Source: Methylorubrum thiocyanatum (lineage in GTDB: Bacteria > Pseudomonadota > Alphaproteobacteria > Rhizobiales > Beijerinckiaceae). Taken from it: DNA of 64,000 nucleotides. This document shows, in pieces, positions 27,760-36,727 of the stretch. The first letter of the stretch is position 1. The number at the start of each line of letters is the position of its first letter. Below the pieces are notes generated by a model, which worked only from the letters and a program-made list of their open reading frames with translations, searched no databases and had not been told where the DNA came from. The position numbers were made by a program, and so were the translations under genes. The stretch covers positions 62,001-126,000 of the forward strand of contig JACJIB010000010.1 in NCBI GenBank assembly GCA_014138645.1. The letters run 5' to 3'.

Positions 27760-28206
27760 GGATCAGACTTCCGGAAAAAGGGAGAGGGGGATGGTTCTCA
27801 GGACCGGACTCGCACCGGTGCGGCCGCGCGGCCCTTCGAGAGAGCCGCGGCGAGCCCGCAAGGGCCCGTTCACCGCGCATCACACCTCCGGACTCGCACC
27901 GGATCAGCGGACCGACATCATGTCTGTGAACCCGTCGAAGGATTCACCCGCTGGCCTGTTGGCGAAGGCGGCCTCCGTTTGGTGACGGCGCCGCCTCGCG
28001 ATGGCCCGACAATGGCCGCTCCCCGTTACGAAGCGATTAAGCGACCCGGCCCGACACCGTCCCGCCGCGCCTCCTCCACAGGGCGGTCCCGTGTCTGTGG
28101 AGAAGGGACTTGGGCGGCCACGCGCACGGGCCGACGGCTCGCCCGAAAAGACGTCGCGACATCAAGGAGTTGACGTGCTGCCCGGCATCCACGGGGCGGG
28201 GTCCGG
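27760..28206. other. 447-base flagellin upstream region
   Basis: No convincing gene is present; frames here are shadows. The region carries a perfect 15-bp direct repeat (listed separately) and the GC-rich palindrome GCGGCCGCGC at 27820-27829. It must hold the flagellin promoter and 5' leader, but I cannot place the promoter by eye. Confidence 0.6.
27804..27902 (-). promoter_or_regulatory. 15-bp direct repeats upstream of flagellin
   Basis: CCGGACTCGCACCGG occurs at 27804-27818 and again at 27888-27902, 84 bases apart, or eight helical turns at 10.5 bp per turn. They lie 45 and 129 bases upstream of the flagellin start. Same-face spacing suggests a regulator-binding pair, for example for FtcR; this is an inference. 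Confidence 0.5.
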
Positions 28207-28512
28207 TCACGGGGCCGGATCGGTGGCATCCTCGAAGACGACGCCGGCGAGGTCGCCCCGGCGCCAGCACAGCCGGGCCTTCATCGTGCGCAGATCGTGC
28301 GCCGCGATGACGAGGGAGAAGGTCTCCGGCAGAACATGCCCGGAGGCAACGCGGATCTGGGCGCCCCGGCGCGAGAGGTCGCGCACGGTGCAGGCGATCA
28401 GCCGCTCGGGACCGAGGACGATGCGGCCCTGCTGGACCACGCGGTGACGCTTGCCCGCCCGGGCGACGGGCGCCGCGGGGTCCGGCACCACACTCTCCCG
28501 CGGATCGGCCAT
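28207..28512 (-). CDS. PilZ domain protein, putative c-di-GMP receptor
   Basis: A 101-residue protein consisting of a single PilZ domain. RHRVVQQGRIV provides basic residues in the position of the c-di-GMP-binding RxxxR loop, in a non-canonical spacing, and VRDLSRRGAQIR gives the (D/N)xSxxG motif. LCWRRGDLAGVVF fits the final strands. PilZ proteins next to flagellar genes often act as motility brakes or adjust motor output in response to c-di-GMP. The start at 28512 was chosen over 28554. It lies upstream of flagellin on the same strand, with a long gap in between. Confidence 0.75.
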   Translation of the reverse strand: MADPRESVVPDPAAPVARAGKRHRVVQQGRIVLGPERLIACTVRDLSRRGAQIRVASGHVLPETFSLVIAAHDLRTMKARLCWRRGDLAGVVFEDATDPAP

Positions 28513-28731
28513 GCTCGCTCCCCGGCGCCTCGCCGATACCGGCTTAATGAGCATCCGCCGCGCTGTCGATGAGACGGAAAGGCCCTTCGCGCGGCATCGT
28601 TAACCGGACGTCAAGCATAATTGTACACGGATCGTGAACGATGACGCTGCCGCTCCCGAGGCGCTCCCCGCGAAACCGCTTCGCGGGGCGGATCCCGGGA
28701 GCGTCTCATCGAGACGCCCGTCGAGACACCC

Positions 28732-29298
28732 ATGACGCCCGATCCCGCACGGCGATCCGCCCACGGCACCGTTGCACGTGCCCCGAGCCCGCCCGCGCGG
28801 CCGCTGGCGGGAAGCGTCGCGGCCCGCCGCGCCCGCGAGGCTGCCGGCGAGCGCACCGTGCTGGCCGGTTTCGTGCTGCTCGCTCTGACCGCGAGCGGCT
28901 TCGCCGGCTACACCATCGCGACCGGTACGCACGGCTACGACGTGCAGGCGGTGCTGCCGGCCGGTGCCGCACCCTTCGCCTGGAAGAAGACCGTGGCGCA
29001 GGGGCGCCTCGCCGATCCCGACTTCGACCCCGTCACCACCGGCTCGCTGCCCGATCGTCCCCTGGCCGCGACGTCCGGCCCCCTGGCTGTGCCGGAGCGC
29101 TCCGCGCCGCCGCCCGCGGGCGGCTACGCCCTGCGCGGCGTCGCCGACGGCGTGGCGACTCTGGAGAGCCGCGAGGGACGGGTCACGGCCTCCCTCGGCA
29201 GCGTACTGCCCGGCGCGGGGCGCGTGCTGTCGATCCGCCGGACCGGCGCGGGCTGGGTCGTGATCACGACCGAGACGATCATCGGGCCCTCGTCGTGA
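28732..29298 (+). CDS. Single-span membrane protein with beta-rich C-terminus
   Basis: A 188-residue protein of unknown function. A basic N-terminus (about 40 residues) leads into one membrane span (VLAGFVLLALTASGFAGYTIA, residues about 43-63). The periplasmic remainder has a Pro-rich linker and then a compact domain GYALRGVADGVATLE...LGSVLPGAGRVLSIRRTG...WVVITTETII. This C-terminal pattern resembles short PilP/FlgA-like beta domains seen in membrane proteins of the order. It precedes the flagellar operon by 145 bases on the same strand, so a flagellar or envelope role is possible but unproven. Confidence 0.65.
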   Translation: MTPDPARRSAHGTVARAPSPPARPLAGSVAARRAREAAGERTVLAGFVLLALTASGFAGYTIATGTHGYDVQAVLPAGAAPFAWKKTVAQGRLADPDFDPVTTGSLPDRPLAATSGPLAVPERSAPPPAGGYALRGVADGVATLESREGRVTASLGSVLPGAGRVLSIRRTGAGWVVITTETIIGPSS

Positions 29299-29443
29299 CG
29301 CGGCCCCCTCGCCCGGCCGGGCGCTCCCGCAGCGGCGGACAAGCCTGGAGCAAGCGTGCCCGCCTAGAGGCAGACTCGGACCCTGCCCTCGCCGCCGAGC
29401 CAATGGCCGTGTCCCTCCCGCGCTCCCGCCCAGGCGCCCGCCC

Positions 29444-30697
29444 GTGACCGATACGCTCACCAGCTACCGGCTGATCGCCAAGGATCTGCCCGCCTCGCTC
29501 GCGCGGAAGGCGGCGGAGCCGACGGTCGCCCGGGAGACCGCCTATTACGAGGCCCATATCGGCCAAGTGAAGACGGTCGACGACCTGCTCGGCGACCAGC
29601 GCCTCTACGCCTACGCCATGAAGGCCTACGGCCTGGAGGAGATGACCTACGCCAAGGCGTTCATGCGCAAGGTGCTGGAGGAAGGGGCCGCGAGCGCGGC
29701 GAGCTTCGCCAACCGGCTGGCGGACGACCGCTACACAGCCTTCGCCAAGGCCTTCAGCTTCGGCCAGGGCGTGTCCGCCACGGGCGCGGACGCTGCCAGT
29801 TTCGGCGAGCGCGCCCGCGCCGCCACGCTCAGCGCGCCGAAGCTCCTCGCCGACGCCTACGATTTCAGCGGCCGCGCCGAGGCGAGCTTCCTCGTGGAAT
29901 CGCGGCTCGACGCCACGACCACGCAATCGGTGACGATCCGGCTCAACGCGCAGACCCTCGCCGGACGCGTGCAGGACCTGTCGAAGGTGACGCCCTCGGA
30001 GATCGCCACCGCGGTGGCGGCGCAGATCGAGGGCTCCGACCTCAAGGGCAAGGTCCAGGCGGGTCTTGCGGCGGACGGAAGCCTGTTCTTCGAGACCACG
30101 GCCCTGACCGATCTCGGCGCCGACGGCGCTTACGGCGGTTCAGGCCTAAACGCCGACACGCTGGTGAGTGCGGGCGGCGCGATCCGCACCCTGGCGATCC
30201 GCAACGTGCCGCTCTCCGCCGACCGGATCGCCGTCGATGTCGGGTTCGGCACGGATCTGGGGCCGGACACGATGGCGCTGACCGTGACCCAGGCCTATCT
30301 GCGCCAGTCACTCGAGAGCGACGCGGGGGACACGGATACGGGCGTGCGCCTTGCCCTGTATTTCGCCCGCAAGGGCCCGTCGCTGAGCAGCGCCTACGAT
30401 ATCCTCGGCGACGCGGCGCTGAGCCAGGTGGCCAACACCGTGATCGGCCTGCCGGCCACTAACGGGGCGGCGACGAGCGAGGCCCTGGCCAAGCGAGCGC
30501 AGCTGATCGCCGACAAGATCGACATCGCGGGCCTTCGGGATCCGGCCAAGCTCGACGCTTTCCTGCGGCGCTTCGCGGCGATCTGGGACGCGCAGAACAA
30601 CACCGCCAGCGCGCCCGTGCTCGCGCTGTTCACCGGCGCGGGCGGCATCGACGCCGAGCTGCTCCTCAACCGGCAGACGGCGCGGATCGGAGCCTGA
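29444..30697 (+). CDS. DUF1217 family flagellar-locus protein with a hook-IN-like module
   Basis: A 417-residue protein. Residues 1-120 contain the DUF1217 signature (TSYRLIAKDLPASLARKA, YAMKAYGLEEMTYAKAFMRK, RYTAFAKAFSFG), and the pattern resumes after about residue 270. Residues 162-219 form a module about 47 percent identical by eye to residues 237-294 of the flagellin here (SVTIRLNAQTLAGRVQDLSK against SVTVRMNADTLKSAAKDLTK). Such proteins are encoded in flagellar clusters of the Hyphomicrobiales; the function is unknown. The shared module suggests a surface-exposed, assembled part of the flagellum. It starts at GTG and lies four bases ahead of flgF. Confidence 0.8.
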   Translation: MTDTLTSYRLIAKDLPASLARKAAEPTVARETAYYEAHIGQVKTVDDLLGDQRLYAYAMKAYGLEEMTYAKAFMRKVLEEGAASAASFANRLADDRYTAFAKAFSFGQGVSATGADAASFGERARAATLSAPKLLADAYDFSGRAEASFLVESRLDATTTQSVTIRLNAQTLAGRVQDLSKVTPSEIATAVAAQIEGSDLKGKVQAGLAADGSLFFETTALTDLGADGAYGGSGLNADTLVSAGGAIRTLAIRNVPLSADRIAVDVGFGTDLGPDTMALTVTQAYLRQSLESDAGDTDTGVRLALYFARKGPSLSSAYDILGDAALSQVANTVIGLPATNGAATSEALAKRAQLIADKIDIAGLRDPAKLDAFLRRFAAIWDAQNNTASAPVLALFTGAGGIDAELLLNRQTARIGA

Positions 30698-30701
30698 GCG
30701 G

Positions 30702-31430
30702 ATGCAAAGCAGCCTCTACGTCGCCCTGTCGAGCCAGATCGCCCTCGAGAAGCGGCTGACGACCACCGCCAACAACGTCGCCAACATGGCGACCGCCGGC
30801 TTCCGGGCCGAGGAGGTCAGCTTCTCGGAGCTGCTCGCCCGCTCCAACCGCGGCGAGGTCGCCTTCGTCGGCCCCGGCAAGAACACCCTCTCGCGGGCCG
30901 CCGGCCCGACCACGAAGACCGATTCCGCCCTCGACGTCGCCGTGCAGGGCGATGCCTGGCTCGGCGTGAAGGGTCCGAAGGGCGATACGCTCTATACCCG
31001 CGACGGCCGCCTGACGATGGACGCCAACGGGCAGTTGCGCACGGTCGGCGGGATGCCGGTGGTCGATCCCGGCGGCGGCCCCCTGCTGCTCGACCCTCAG
31101 GCCGGTCCGCCGACCATCGGCCGCGACGGCAGCATCCACCAGGGCGTCAACCAAGTCGGTGCGCTCGGCGTCTTCAGCCTCGACCCGAAGGCGACCCTCA
31201 GCCGCTCCGGCGAGAATGCGGTCGCGGCCAGCCTGCCCGGTCGGCCGGTACAGGATTTCACCCGGATCGGCGTCGTGCAGGGTTATGTCGAGGGCGCCAA
31301 CGTCAACCCGATTCTGGAGATGACGCGGCTCATCGCGATCCAGCGCGCCTTCGAGAGCGCGGCCACTATGACCTCGGAGGCCGACAACACGCTCACCGGC
31401 GCCGTCAAGACCCTCGGTCCGCAGGGCTAG
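30702..31430 (+). CDS. flgF: Flagellar basal-body rod protein FlgF
   Basis: A 242-residue proximal rod protein. The N-terminal rod/hook signature is LYVALSSQIALEKRLTTTAN followed by NVANMATAGFRAEEV. The C-terminal signature is GYVEGANVNPILEMTRLIAI with the flanking QRAFESAA. FlgF polymerises in the periplasmic rod after export by the type III apparatus. Length is typical. It starts four bases after the DUF1217 gene and ends just ahead of fliI, the same flgF-fliI order as in rhizobial flagellar clusters. Confidence 0.94.
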   Translation: MQSSLYVALSSQIALEKRLTTTANNVANMATAGFRAEEVSFSELLARSNRGEVAFVGPGKNTLSRAAGPTTKTDSALDVAVQGDAWLGVKGPKGDTLYTRDGRLTMDANGQLRTVGGMPVVDPGGGPLLLDPQAGPPTIGRDGSIHQGVNQVGALGVFSLDPKATLSRSGENAVAASLPGRPVQDFTRIGVVQGYVEGANVNPILEMTRLIAIQRAFESAATMTSEADNTLTGAVKTLGPQG

Positions 31431-31434
31431 CGCG

Positions 31435-32763
31435 ATGACGGACAACGCCATCGAGCGCCTCCGCAAGGCGATGGAAGCCGGACGCCGCGACCGGCCCCTG
31501 GTGCGCGTCGGCGGCCCCGTGCGCGAGGTCACCGCGAGCGCCGCGCGGGTCGCGGGCGTCTCCGCCTTCGTCCGGCTCGGCGACCGCATGGGCTTCTCGG
31601 CCGACGGCCGCGTGCAGGTCGGCGAGGTCGTCCGCATCGATTCTGCCGGTGCCACGGTCAAGCCGTTCGAGAGCCGGATCGAGGCCGGCATCGGCAGCCT
31701 CGCCCACCGCATCGGCCCGGCGCAGCTGCGCCCGGACCCGCGCTGGAAGGGCCGGGTGATCGACGCGCTCGGCCGCCCCGTCGATGGCCTCGGCCCGCTG
31801 GCCGAGGGGCCGGACAGCGTCCCCCTCGACGCCGATCCGCCCGCCGCCATGACGCGTGCCCGGGTGCGGACGCCGCTGCCCACGGGGGTCAGGGCGGTCG
31901 ACCTGTTCACGCCGCTCTGCGCCGGCCAGCGCATCGGCATCTTCGCCGGCTCCGGCGTCGGCAAGTCCACCTTGCTGGCGATGCTGGCGGGCGCCGAAGG
32001 CTTCGACAGCGTCGTAGTGGCGCTGGTGGGCGAGCGCGGACGCGAGGTGCGCGAGTTCCTCGAAGGCCCGATCGCCGCCAGTCGCGAGCGCGCGGTGATC
32101 GTGGTCTCGACCGGCGACGAGAGCCCGATGATGCGCCGGCAGGCGCCGAAGGTGGCGCTTGCGGTGGCCGAGTGCTTCCGCGACCGCGGCGAGTCGGTGC
32201 TGCTCATCGTCGATTCCGTGACCCGCTACGCCCACGCCGCCCGCGACGTGGCGCTCGCAGCCGGCGAACCGGCGGTGGCCCGCGGCTATCCGCCGAGCGT
32301 CTTTTCGGACCTGCCGCGCCTCCTGGAACGCGCCGGCCCCGGCGCCGAGGGGAGTGGCACCATCACCGGCATCTTCTCGGTGCTGGTCGATGGCGACGAC
32401 CACAACGACCCGGTCGCCGACTCGATCCGCGGCACCCTCGACGGCCACGTGGTGCTCGACCGCGCCATTGCCGAACAGGGCCGCTATCCAGCGATCAACC
32501 TGCTCGGCTCGATCTCGCGGCTCGCGGGCGAGGTCTGGACCGGCGACCAGCGCGAATTGGTGCGCAAGCTCAAGAGCATGATGGCCCGCTTCGAGGAGAC
32601 GCGGGATCTGCGCCTGATGGGCGGCTACCGCGCCGGCAGCGACCCCGACCTCGATCAGGCGGTCAGCCTCGTGCCGCGGATCTACGAGGCCCTGCGCCAG
32701 GAGCCGGGCCAGCCGCCGAGCCGCGACGCCTTCCTCGAACTCGCCCAGTCCCTCCGGGGATGA
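31435..32763 (+). CDS. fliI: Flagellar export ATPase FliI
   Basis: A 442-residue F1-beta-like ATPase that forms a hexamer at the flagellar export gate and, with the proton motive force, drives substrate unfolding and delivery. Walker A is GIFAGSGVGKSTLLAML, Walker B VLLIVDSVTRYAHAARD. Further family motifs are LPTGVRAVDLFTPLCAGQR, DDHNDPVADSIRGTLDGH and the QGRYPAINLLGSISR segment. The gene starts four bases after the flgF stop. Its regulator FliH is not seen in this window; a small FliJ-like gene is present near 41.6 kb. Confidence 0.96.
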   Translation: MTDNAIERLRKAMEAGRRDRPLVRVGGPVREVTASAARVAGVSAFVRLGDRMGFSADGRVQVGEVVRIDSAGATVKPFESRIEAGIGSLAHRIGPAQLRPDPRWKGRVIDALGRPVDGLGPLAEGPDSVPLDADPPAAMTRARVRTPLPTGVRAVDLFTPLCAGQRIGIFAGSGVGKSTLLAMLAGAEGFDSVVVALVGERGREVREFLEGPIAASRERAVIVVSTGDESPMMRRQAPKVALAVAECFRDRGESVLLIVDSVTRYAHAARDVALAAGEPAVARGYPPSVFSDLPRLLERAGPGAEGSGTITGIFSVLVDGDDHNDPVADSIRGTLDGHVVLDRAIAEQGRYPAINLLGSISRLAGEVWTGDQRELVRKLKSMMARFEETRDLRLMGGYRAGSDPDLDQAVSLVPRIYEALRQEPGQPPSRDAFLELAQSLRG

Positions 32764-32845
32764 AGGCATCCATCCATTCCTTCAGCCCCGCGCAAGCGAC
32801 ACCGTGTCCATTGCGCAAGAATTCGAAAGTCAACGAGGTCTCAGC

Positions 32846-34054
32846 ATGAGTCTCATCGGCGTGCTCCGCACCGGCGTGTCCGGGATGAACGCTCAGTCCA
32901 ACCGCATCTCGACGGTGGCCGAGAACATCCAGAACGCCAGCACCACCGGCTACAAGCGCACTTCGGCCGAGTTCTCGTCGCTGCTGCTCGATTCGGGCGA
33001 TGTCGGCAACTACAACTCCGGCGCGGTCGAGACCACCCTGCGCCGCTCGGTCAGCGAGGGCGGCCCGATCGCCTCGACGAATTCCGACAAGGATCTCGCG
33101 ATCCAGGGCAACGGTTTCTTCGTGGTGAGCGACGCGGCCGGCGCGCCCTTCATGACGCGGGCGGGCAACTTCGTCGTCGACGGCAAGACCGGCAACCTCG
33201 TCAATGCCGGCGGCTTCACCCTGATGGGCTACAGCCTCGCCAACGGCACCCCGAACCCGGTCCTCAACGGCGTGGCCGACCTCAAGCCGGTCAATGTCAG
33301 CGTGATGGGACAGGAGGCGCGTCCCTCCACCAGCGCCACGATCAGCGGCAACCTCTCCTTCGAGACGCCCGTCTACGATCCGGCGACGAGCACCATCGGC
33401 TACTCGAAGAAGAACTCGCTCAAGGTCTACGACAATGTCGGCCAGCCGGTGACGCTGGACGTGCAGATGACCAAGACCGCCGCCAACACGTGGTCGGTCA
33501 AATTCTTCAACCCGGCGGATGCCACGACCCCCGTCGGGACGGCCACCGTGGCCTTCGACGGCAACGGCAAGGTCACGAGCGGCGGGTCGACCCTCGTGCA
33601 GGTGCCGAACGGGCGCGAAATCAAGGTCGATCTCGGCGGCCTTACGCAGCTCTCCGGCGACCACGCCCTGTCCGGCACCGCCGACGGCTCGTCGCCCACC
33701 TCCGTGAGCGGAACCGCCTTCGGAGAGGACGGCACCGTCTACGCCGTCTACTCGGACGGCACCCGCAAGGCCGCCTTCAAGGTGCCGCTCGCGGACGTGG
33801 CGAGCCCCGACAACCTGTCGCCGCGGGCGGGCAACGTCTTCACGACGAGCGCCGAGTCCGGCGACATCCAGATCGGCTTCGCCGGCGCGGGCGGGCGCGG
33901 CATCCTCAAAGCCGGCGCGCTCGAACAGTCCAACGTCGATGTCAGCACCGAGCTGACCACGATGATCGAGTCGCAGACGGTCTACACCGCCAATTCCAAG
34001 GTGTTCATGACCGGCAACGAGCTGCTCGAGACCCTGATGAACCTGAAGCGCTGA
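32846..34054 (+). CDS. flgE: Flagellar hook protein FlgE
   Basis: A 402-residue hook monomer. The N-terminal signature LRTGVSGMNAQSNRISTVAE and NIQNASTTGYKRTSAEF, followed by the DKDLAIQGNGFFVV motif, identify a rod/hook family protein. The C-terminal ALEQSNVDVSTELTTMIESQ closes the polymerising core. The central insert is the hook surface. The ATG at 32846 has GAGG eight bases upstream, so the longer frame from 32804 is not used. An 82-base gap after fliI may hold the promoter of the hook operon, which is FtcR/Rem-controlled in related bacteria. Confidence 0.95.
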   Translation: MSLIGVLRTGVSGMNAQSNRISTVAENIQNASTTGYKRTSAEFSSLLLDSGDVGNYNSGAVETTLRRSVSEGGPIASTNSDKDLAIQGNGFFVVSDAAGAPFMTRAGNFVVDGKTGNLVNAGGFTLMGYSLANGTPNPVLNGVADLKPVNVSVMGQEARPSTSATISGNLSFETPVYDPATSTIGYSKKNSLKVYDNVGQPVTLDVQMTKTAANTWSVKFFNPADATTPVGTATVAFDGNGKVTSGGSTLVQVPNGREIKVDLGGLTQLSGDHALSGTADGSSPTSVSGTAFGEDGTVYAVYSDGTRKAAFKVPLADVASPDNLSPRAGNVFTTSAESGDIQIGFAGAGGRGILKAGALEQSNVDVSTELTTMIESQTVYTANSKVFMTGNELLETLMNLKR

Positions 34055-34156
34055 CGGGGACCGTCGCCGCATCCGGGGGCGCCGGCCCGACGCCGGCGCC
34101 CCCGCCCCGTGACCTTTCCCATCCCGCGTCCCGTATCGCGTCCCAGGAACCGACCG

Positions 34157-35626
34157 ATGGGTCTCACCCTCGCGCTCAACACCGCGCGCGCCTCGCTGCT
34201 CGCGAATTCGAACCAGATCGCCGTGTCCGCGCGCAACGTCGCGGGCGCGAACGATCCCGGCTACTCGCGCAAGATCGCGACGCTGGTGGCCGGCAGCGCG
34301 GGCGGCGCCACGGTGACGATCACCCGCGCGGGCGACCCGGCGCTCTACGCCCGCACCCTCACCGCCTCGTCCGACGCCGCCCGCGGCGACGCCCTGCTGA
34401 CCGGGCTGACGAAGCTCGCTCAGACCATCGGCGACACCGACGACACGAGCGCGCCCGCCGCGCGGCTCTCGATCTTCCAGGCCGCCCTCCAGGCTGCCGC
34501 CAACCAGCCCGACAACACGCAGCTCGCCCGCGACGCGGTCGAGGCGGCCAAGGCCCTGGCGGGAAGCCTCAACCAAGCCGCGGACACGGTCCACGCCGTG
34601 CGGGCGGAGGCTGATGCCGGCATCGGTGACGCGGTCGGCCGCATCAACGATCTTCTCGGCCGGTTCGACGCCGCGAACCGCGCCGTCGTCAAAGCCACGG
34701 CGCTCGGCGGCGACGCCACCGATGCGCTGGACGACCGCGACCGTATCCTGACCGCCCTGTCTCAGGAAATCGGTGTGACCGCGGTGTCCCGCGAGGGCGG
34801 GGACATGGCCCTCTACACCGATGGCGGCGTCACCCTGTTCGAGCGCGGCCCCCGCACGGTCGCGTTTTCCCCCACTGCCACCTTCACCGCCGGCACCGTC
34901 GGCGGCAGCGTGACGATCGATGGCGTGCCGGTGACCGGCGCCGCCTCGCCGATGCCGCTGACCTCCGGCCGGATCGCCGGGCTCGCCGCCCTCCGCGACG
35001 GCACCGCGGTGGCCTACGAGGCGCAGCTCGACGCGGTGGCCGGCGGCCTGATCGGTGCCTTCGCCGAGAACGACACGTCGCTGATCGACGACGGTCCACG
35101 GGCCGGCCTGTTCACCGCGGGCGGCAGCGCCCTCCTGCCGACGGCGACCGCTGCCGGACGAACCGGCCTCGCGGCCTCGCTCGCGATCAACGCGGCGGTC
35201 GATCCGAGCCGAGGCGGCAACCTCACCCTGCTGCGCAGCGGCGGCATGAACGGCAGCGACTACGACGACCCCGCAGCCGGCGGCGACGCGGCCTATGCGG
35301 GCCGCCTGCGCGGCCTCGTCACGGCGCTCTCCAGCTCGAAGCCCGTCGATCCGGCCCTTGGGCTCGGCACCGCGTCGAGCCTGCCCGAACTGGCCGCGGC
35401 CTCGGCCGGCTGGCTCGAAGCCCAGCGCAAGGACGCCGCGACCGGCGCCGCCTACCAGAAGACCCTGCTGACCCGCGCCAACGAGGCGCTGTCGAACGTG
35501 GCCGGCGTCAACGGCGACGACGAGACGGCGCTGGCCCTGCAGCTGGAGCGCTCCTACAGCGCCTCGGCCAAGCTCATCTCGGTCGTCAACGACCTCCTCA
35601 AGACCCTCCTCGACGCGGTGCGGTGA
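34157..35626 (+). CDS. flgK: Flagellar hook-associated protein FlgK (HAP1)
   Basis: A 489-residue junction protein joining hook to filament. The N-terminal coiled-coil signature is LALNTARASLLANSNQIAVS and NVAGANDPGYSRKIATLV. A conserved C-terminal SGWLEAQRKDAATGAAY and NLSNVAGVN-like segment (ALSNVAGVNGDDETALALQL), ending in LEDLLKTLL-type leucines, completes the HAP fold. The ATG at 34157 has AGGA nearby upstream. It ends eight bases before flgL. Confidence 0.94.
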   Translation: MGLTLALNTARASLLANSNQIAVSARNVAGANDPGYSRKIATLVAGSAGGATVTITRAGDPALYARTLTASSDAARGDALLTGLTKLAQTIGDTDDTSAPAARLSIFQAALQAAANQPDNTQLARDAVEAAKALAGSLNQAADTVHAVRAEADAGIGDAVGRINDLLGRFDAANRAVVKATALGGDATDALDDRDRILTALSQEIGVTAVSREGGDMALYTDGGVTLFERGPRTVAFSPTATFTAGTVGGSVTIDGVPVTGAASPMPLTSGRIAGLAALRDGTAVAYEAQLDAVAGGLIGAFAENDTSLIDDGPRAGLFTAGGSALLPTATAAGRTGLAASLAINAAVDPSRGGNLTLLRSGGMNGSDYDDPAAGGDAAYAGRLRGLVTALSSSKPVDPALGLGTASSLPELAAASAGWLEAQRKDAATGAAYQKTLLTRANEALSNVAGVNGDDETALALQLERSYSASAKLISVVNDLLKTLLDAVR

Positions 35627-35633
35627 TACGGCC

Positions 35634-36686
35634 ATGATGACCACCGGCTTCATCTCGAGCCTCAGCCTCTGGAACGCGCCGCGCACCGGCGCTGCGCGCC
35701 TCCAGACCGACCTCGCCACCGCGACCAAGGAGATCGCCACCGGCCGCTTCGCCGATGTCGGCGCGAGCCTGGGCGGCGGCGTGGTGGAATCCTTCGGCCT
35801 GCGGCGGCAGAGCGCCGTGCTCGCGGCGCTGACCCAGAGCAACACGGCGGCCTCCTTCCGGCTCGAAGCGACGCAGAGCGCGCTCAAGGAGATCCAGTCG
35901 GCCGCCGAGGCGACGCTCAACGAACTCACCGCGCTCCCCGCCGACCAGCGCGCGAAGACGGTGGCGGAAACCGCGCGCGGCCGCCTCGTGGCCCTGGCGG
36001 GTGCGCTCAACACCAGCGCGGGCGGTCAATTCGTGTTCGGCGGCACCGACAGCGGCACGGCACCGCTGACACCCTACGAGGGCAGCCCGCCCTCCGCGGC
36101 CAAGGCGGCCGTCGATGACGCCTTCACCGACTTCTTCGGCTTCGCGCCGGGCAGCGCGGCGGCCGCCGCGATCACTCCGACCGAGCTCAAGGGCTTCCTC
36201 GACGGGCCGCTCGCGGGCCTGTTCACCGAGGTGAACTGGAGCCGGACATGGTCGAGCGCGTCGAGCCGCACCATCGACAGCCAGATCTCGCTCACCGAAA
36301 CCGCCACGACCTCGACGAGCGCCAATGCCGAGCCGTTCCGCAAGCTCGGAATGGCCTACGTCATCGCCTCGGGGCTCGGCCTGTCCGGCCTCTCGCCGGA
36401 GGCGCAGGAGGTGGCCACCGTCAAGGTCATGGACCTGCTGGGCCAAGTCAGCGGAGGCCTGACGACGCTGCGGGCCGATCTCGGCCGGACCCAGAGTCAG
36501 ATCACGGACGCGAATGCGCGCATGGCCAAGCAGACCACGCTGCTGACCGGACAGATCCGCGATCTGGAGAGCGTCGATCCGGCGGAGGCCAAGGCCCGCG
36601 TCGATGCCATCACCACCCAGATGCAGATGTCCTACGGGCTGACGGCGCAGCTGCGCAGCCTCAGCCTGATCAACTTCATCTCCTGA
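35634..36686 (+). CDS. flgL: Flagellar hook-associated protein FlgL (HAP3)
   Basis: A 350-residue flagellin-related junction protein. It has the N-terminal helical region ARLQTDLATATKEIATGRFA and the family motif GGQFVFGGTDSGTAPL, which is typical of FlgL. The C-terminal helix resembles that of flagellin (ESVDPAEAKARVDAITTQMQ, then SYGLTAQLRSLSLINFI). FlgL lies between FlgK and the filament. It is translated from the first of two adjacent ATG codons seven bases after the flgK stop. Confidence 0.93.
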   Translation: MMTTGFISSLSLWNAPRTGAARLQTDLATATKEIATGRFADVGASLGGGVVESFGLRRQSAVLAALTQSNTAASFRLEATQSALKEIQSAAEATLNELTALPADQRAKTVAETARGRLVALAGALNTSAGGQFVFGGTDSGTAPLTPYEGSPPSAAKAAVDDAFTDFFGFAPGSAAAAAITPTELKGFLDGPLAGLFTEVNWSRTWSSASSRTIDSQISLTETATTSTSANAEPFRKLGMAYVIASGLGLSGLSPEAQEVATVKVMDLLGQVSGGLTTLRADLGRTQSQITDANARMAKQTTLLTGQIRDLESVDPAEAKARVDAITTQMQMSYGLTAQLRSLSLINFIS

Positions 36687-36727
36687 ACGCGCGCTTTTTC
36701 AGAACCGAGTACGGAGCGTCGGCCCCG

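Noticed and set aside
25900-28173. 757-residue open frame on the plus strand opposite flagellin
   Set aside because: It is antisense to flagellin and contains low-complexity Gly/Arg/Val runs.
28605-28619. CtrA-like sequence between the PilZ and membrane protein genes (TTAACCGGACGTCAA)
   Set aside because: The second half-site is TCAA. It is kept only as a possible weak half-site.
32663-36013. 1116-residue open frame on the minus strand across flgE, flgK and flgL
   Set aside because: It opposes three conserved flagellar genes; the composition is that of a shadow frame.
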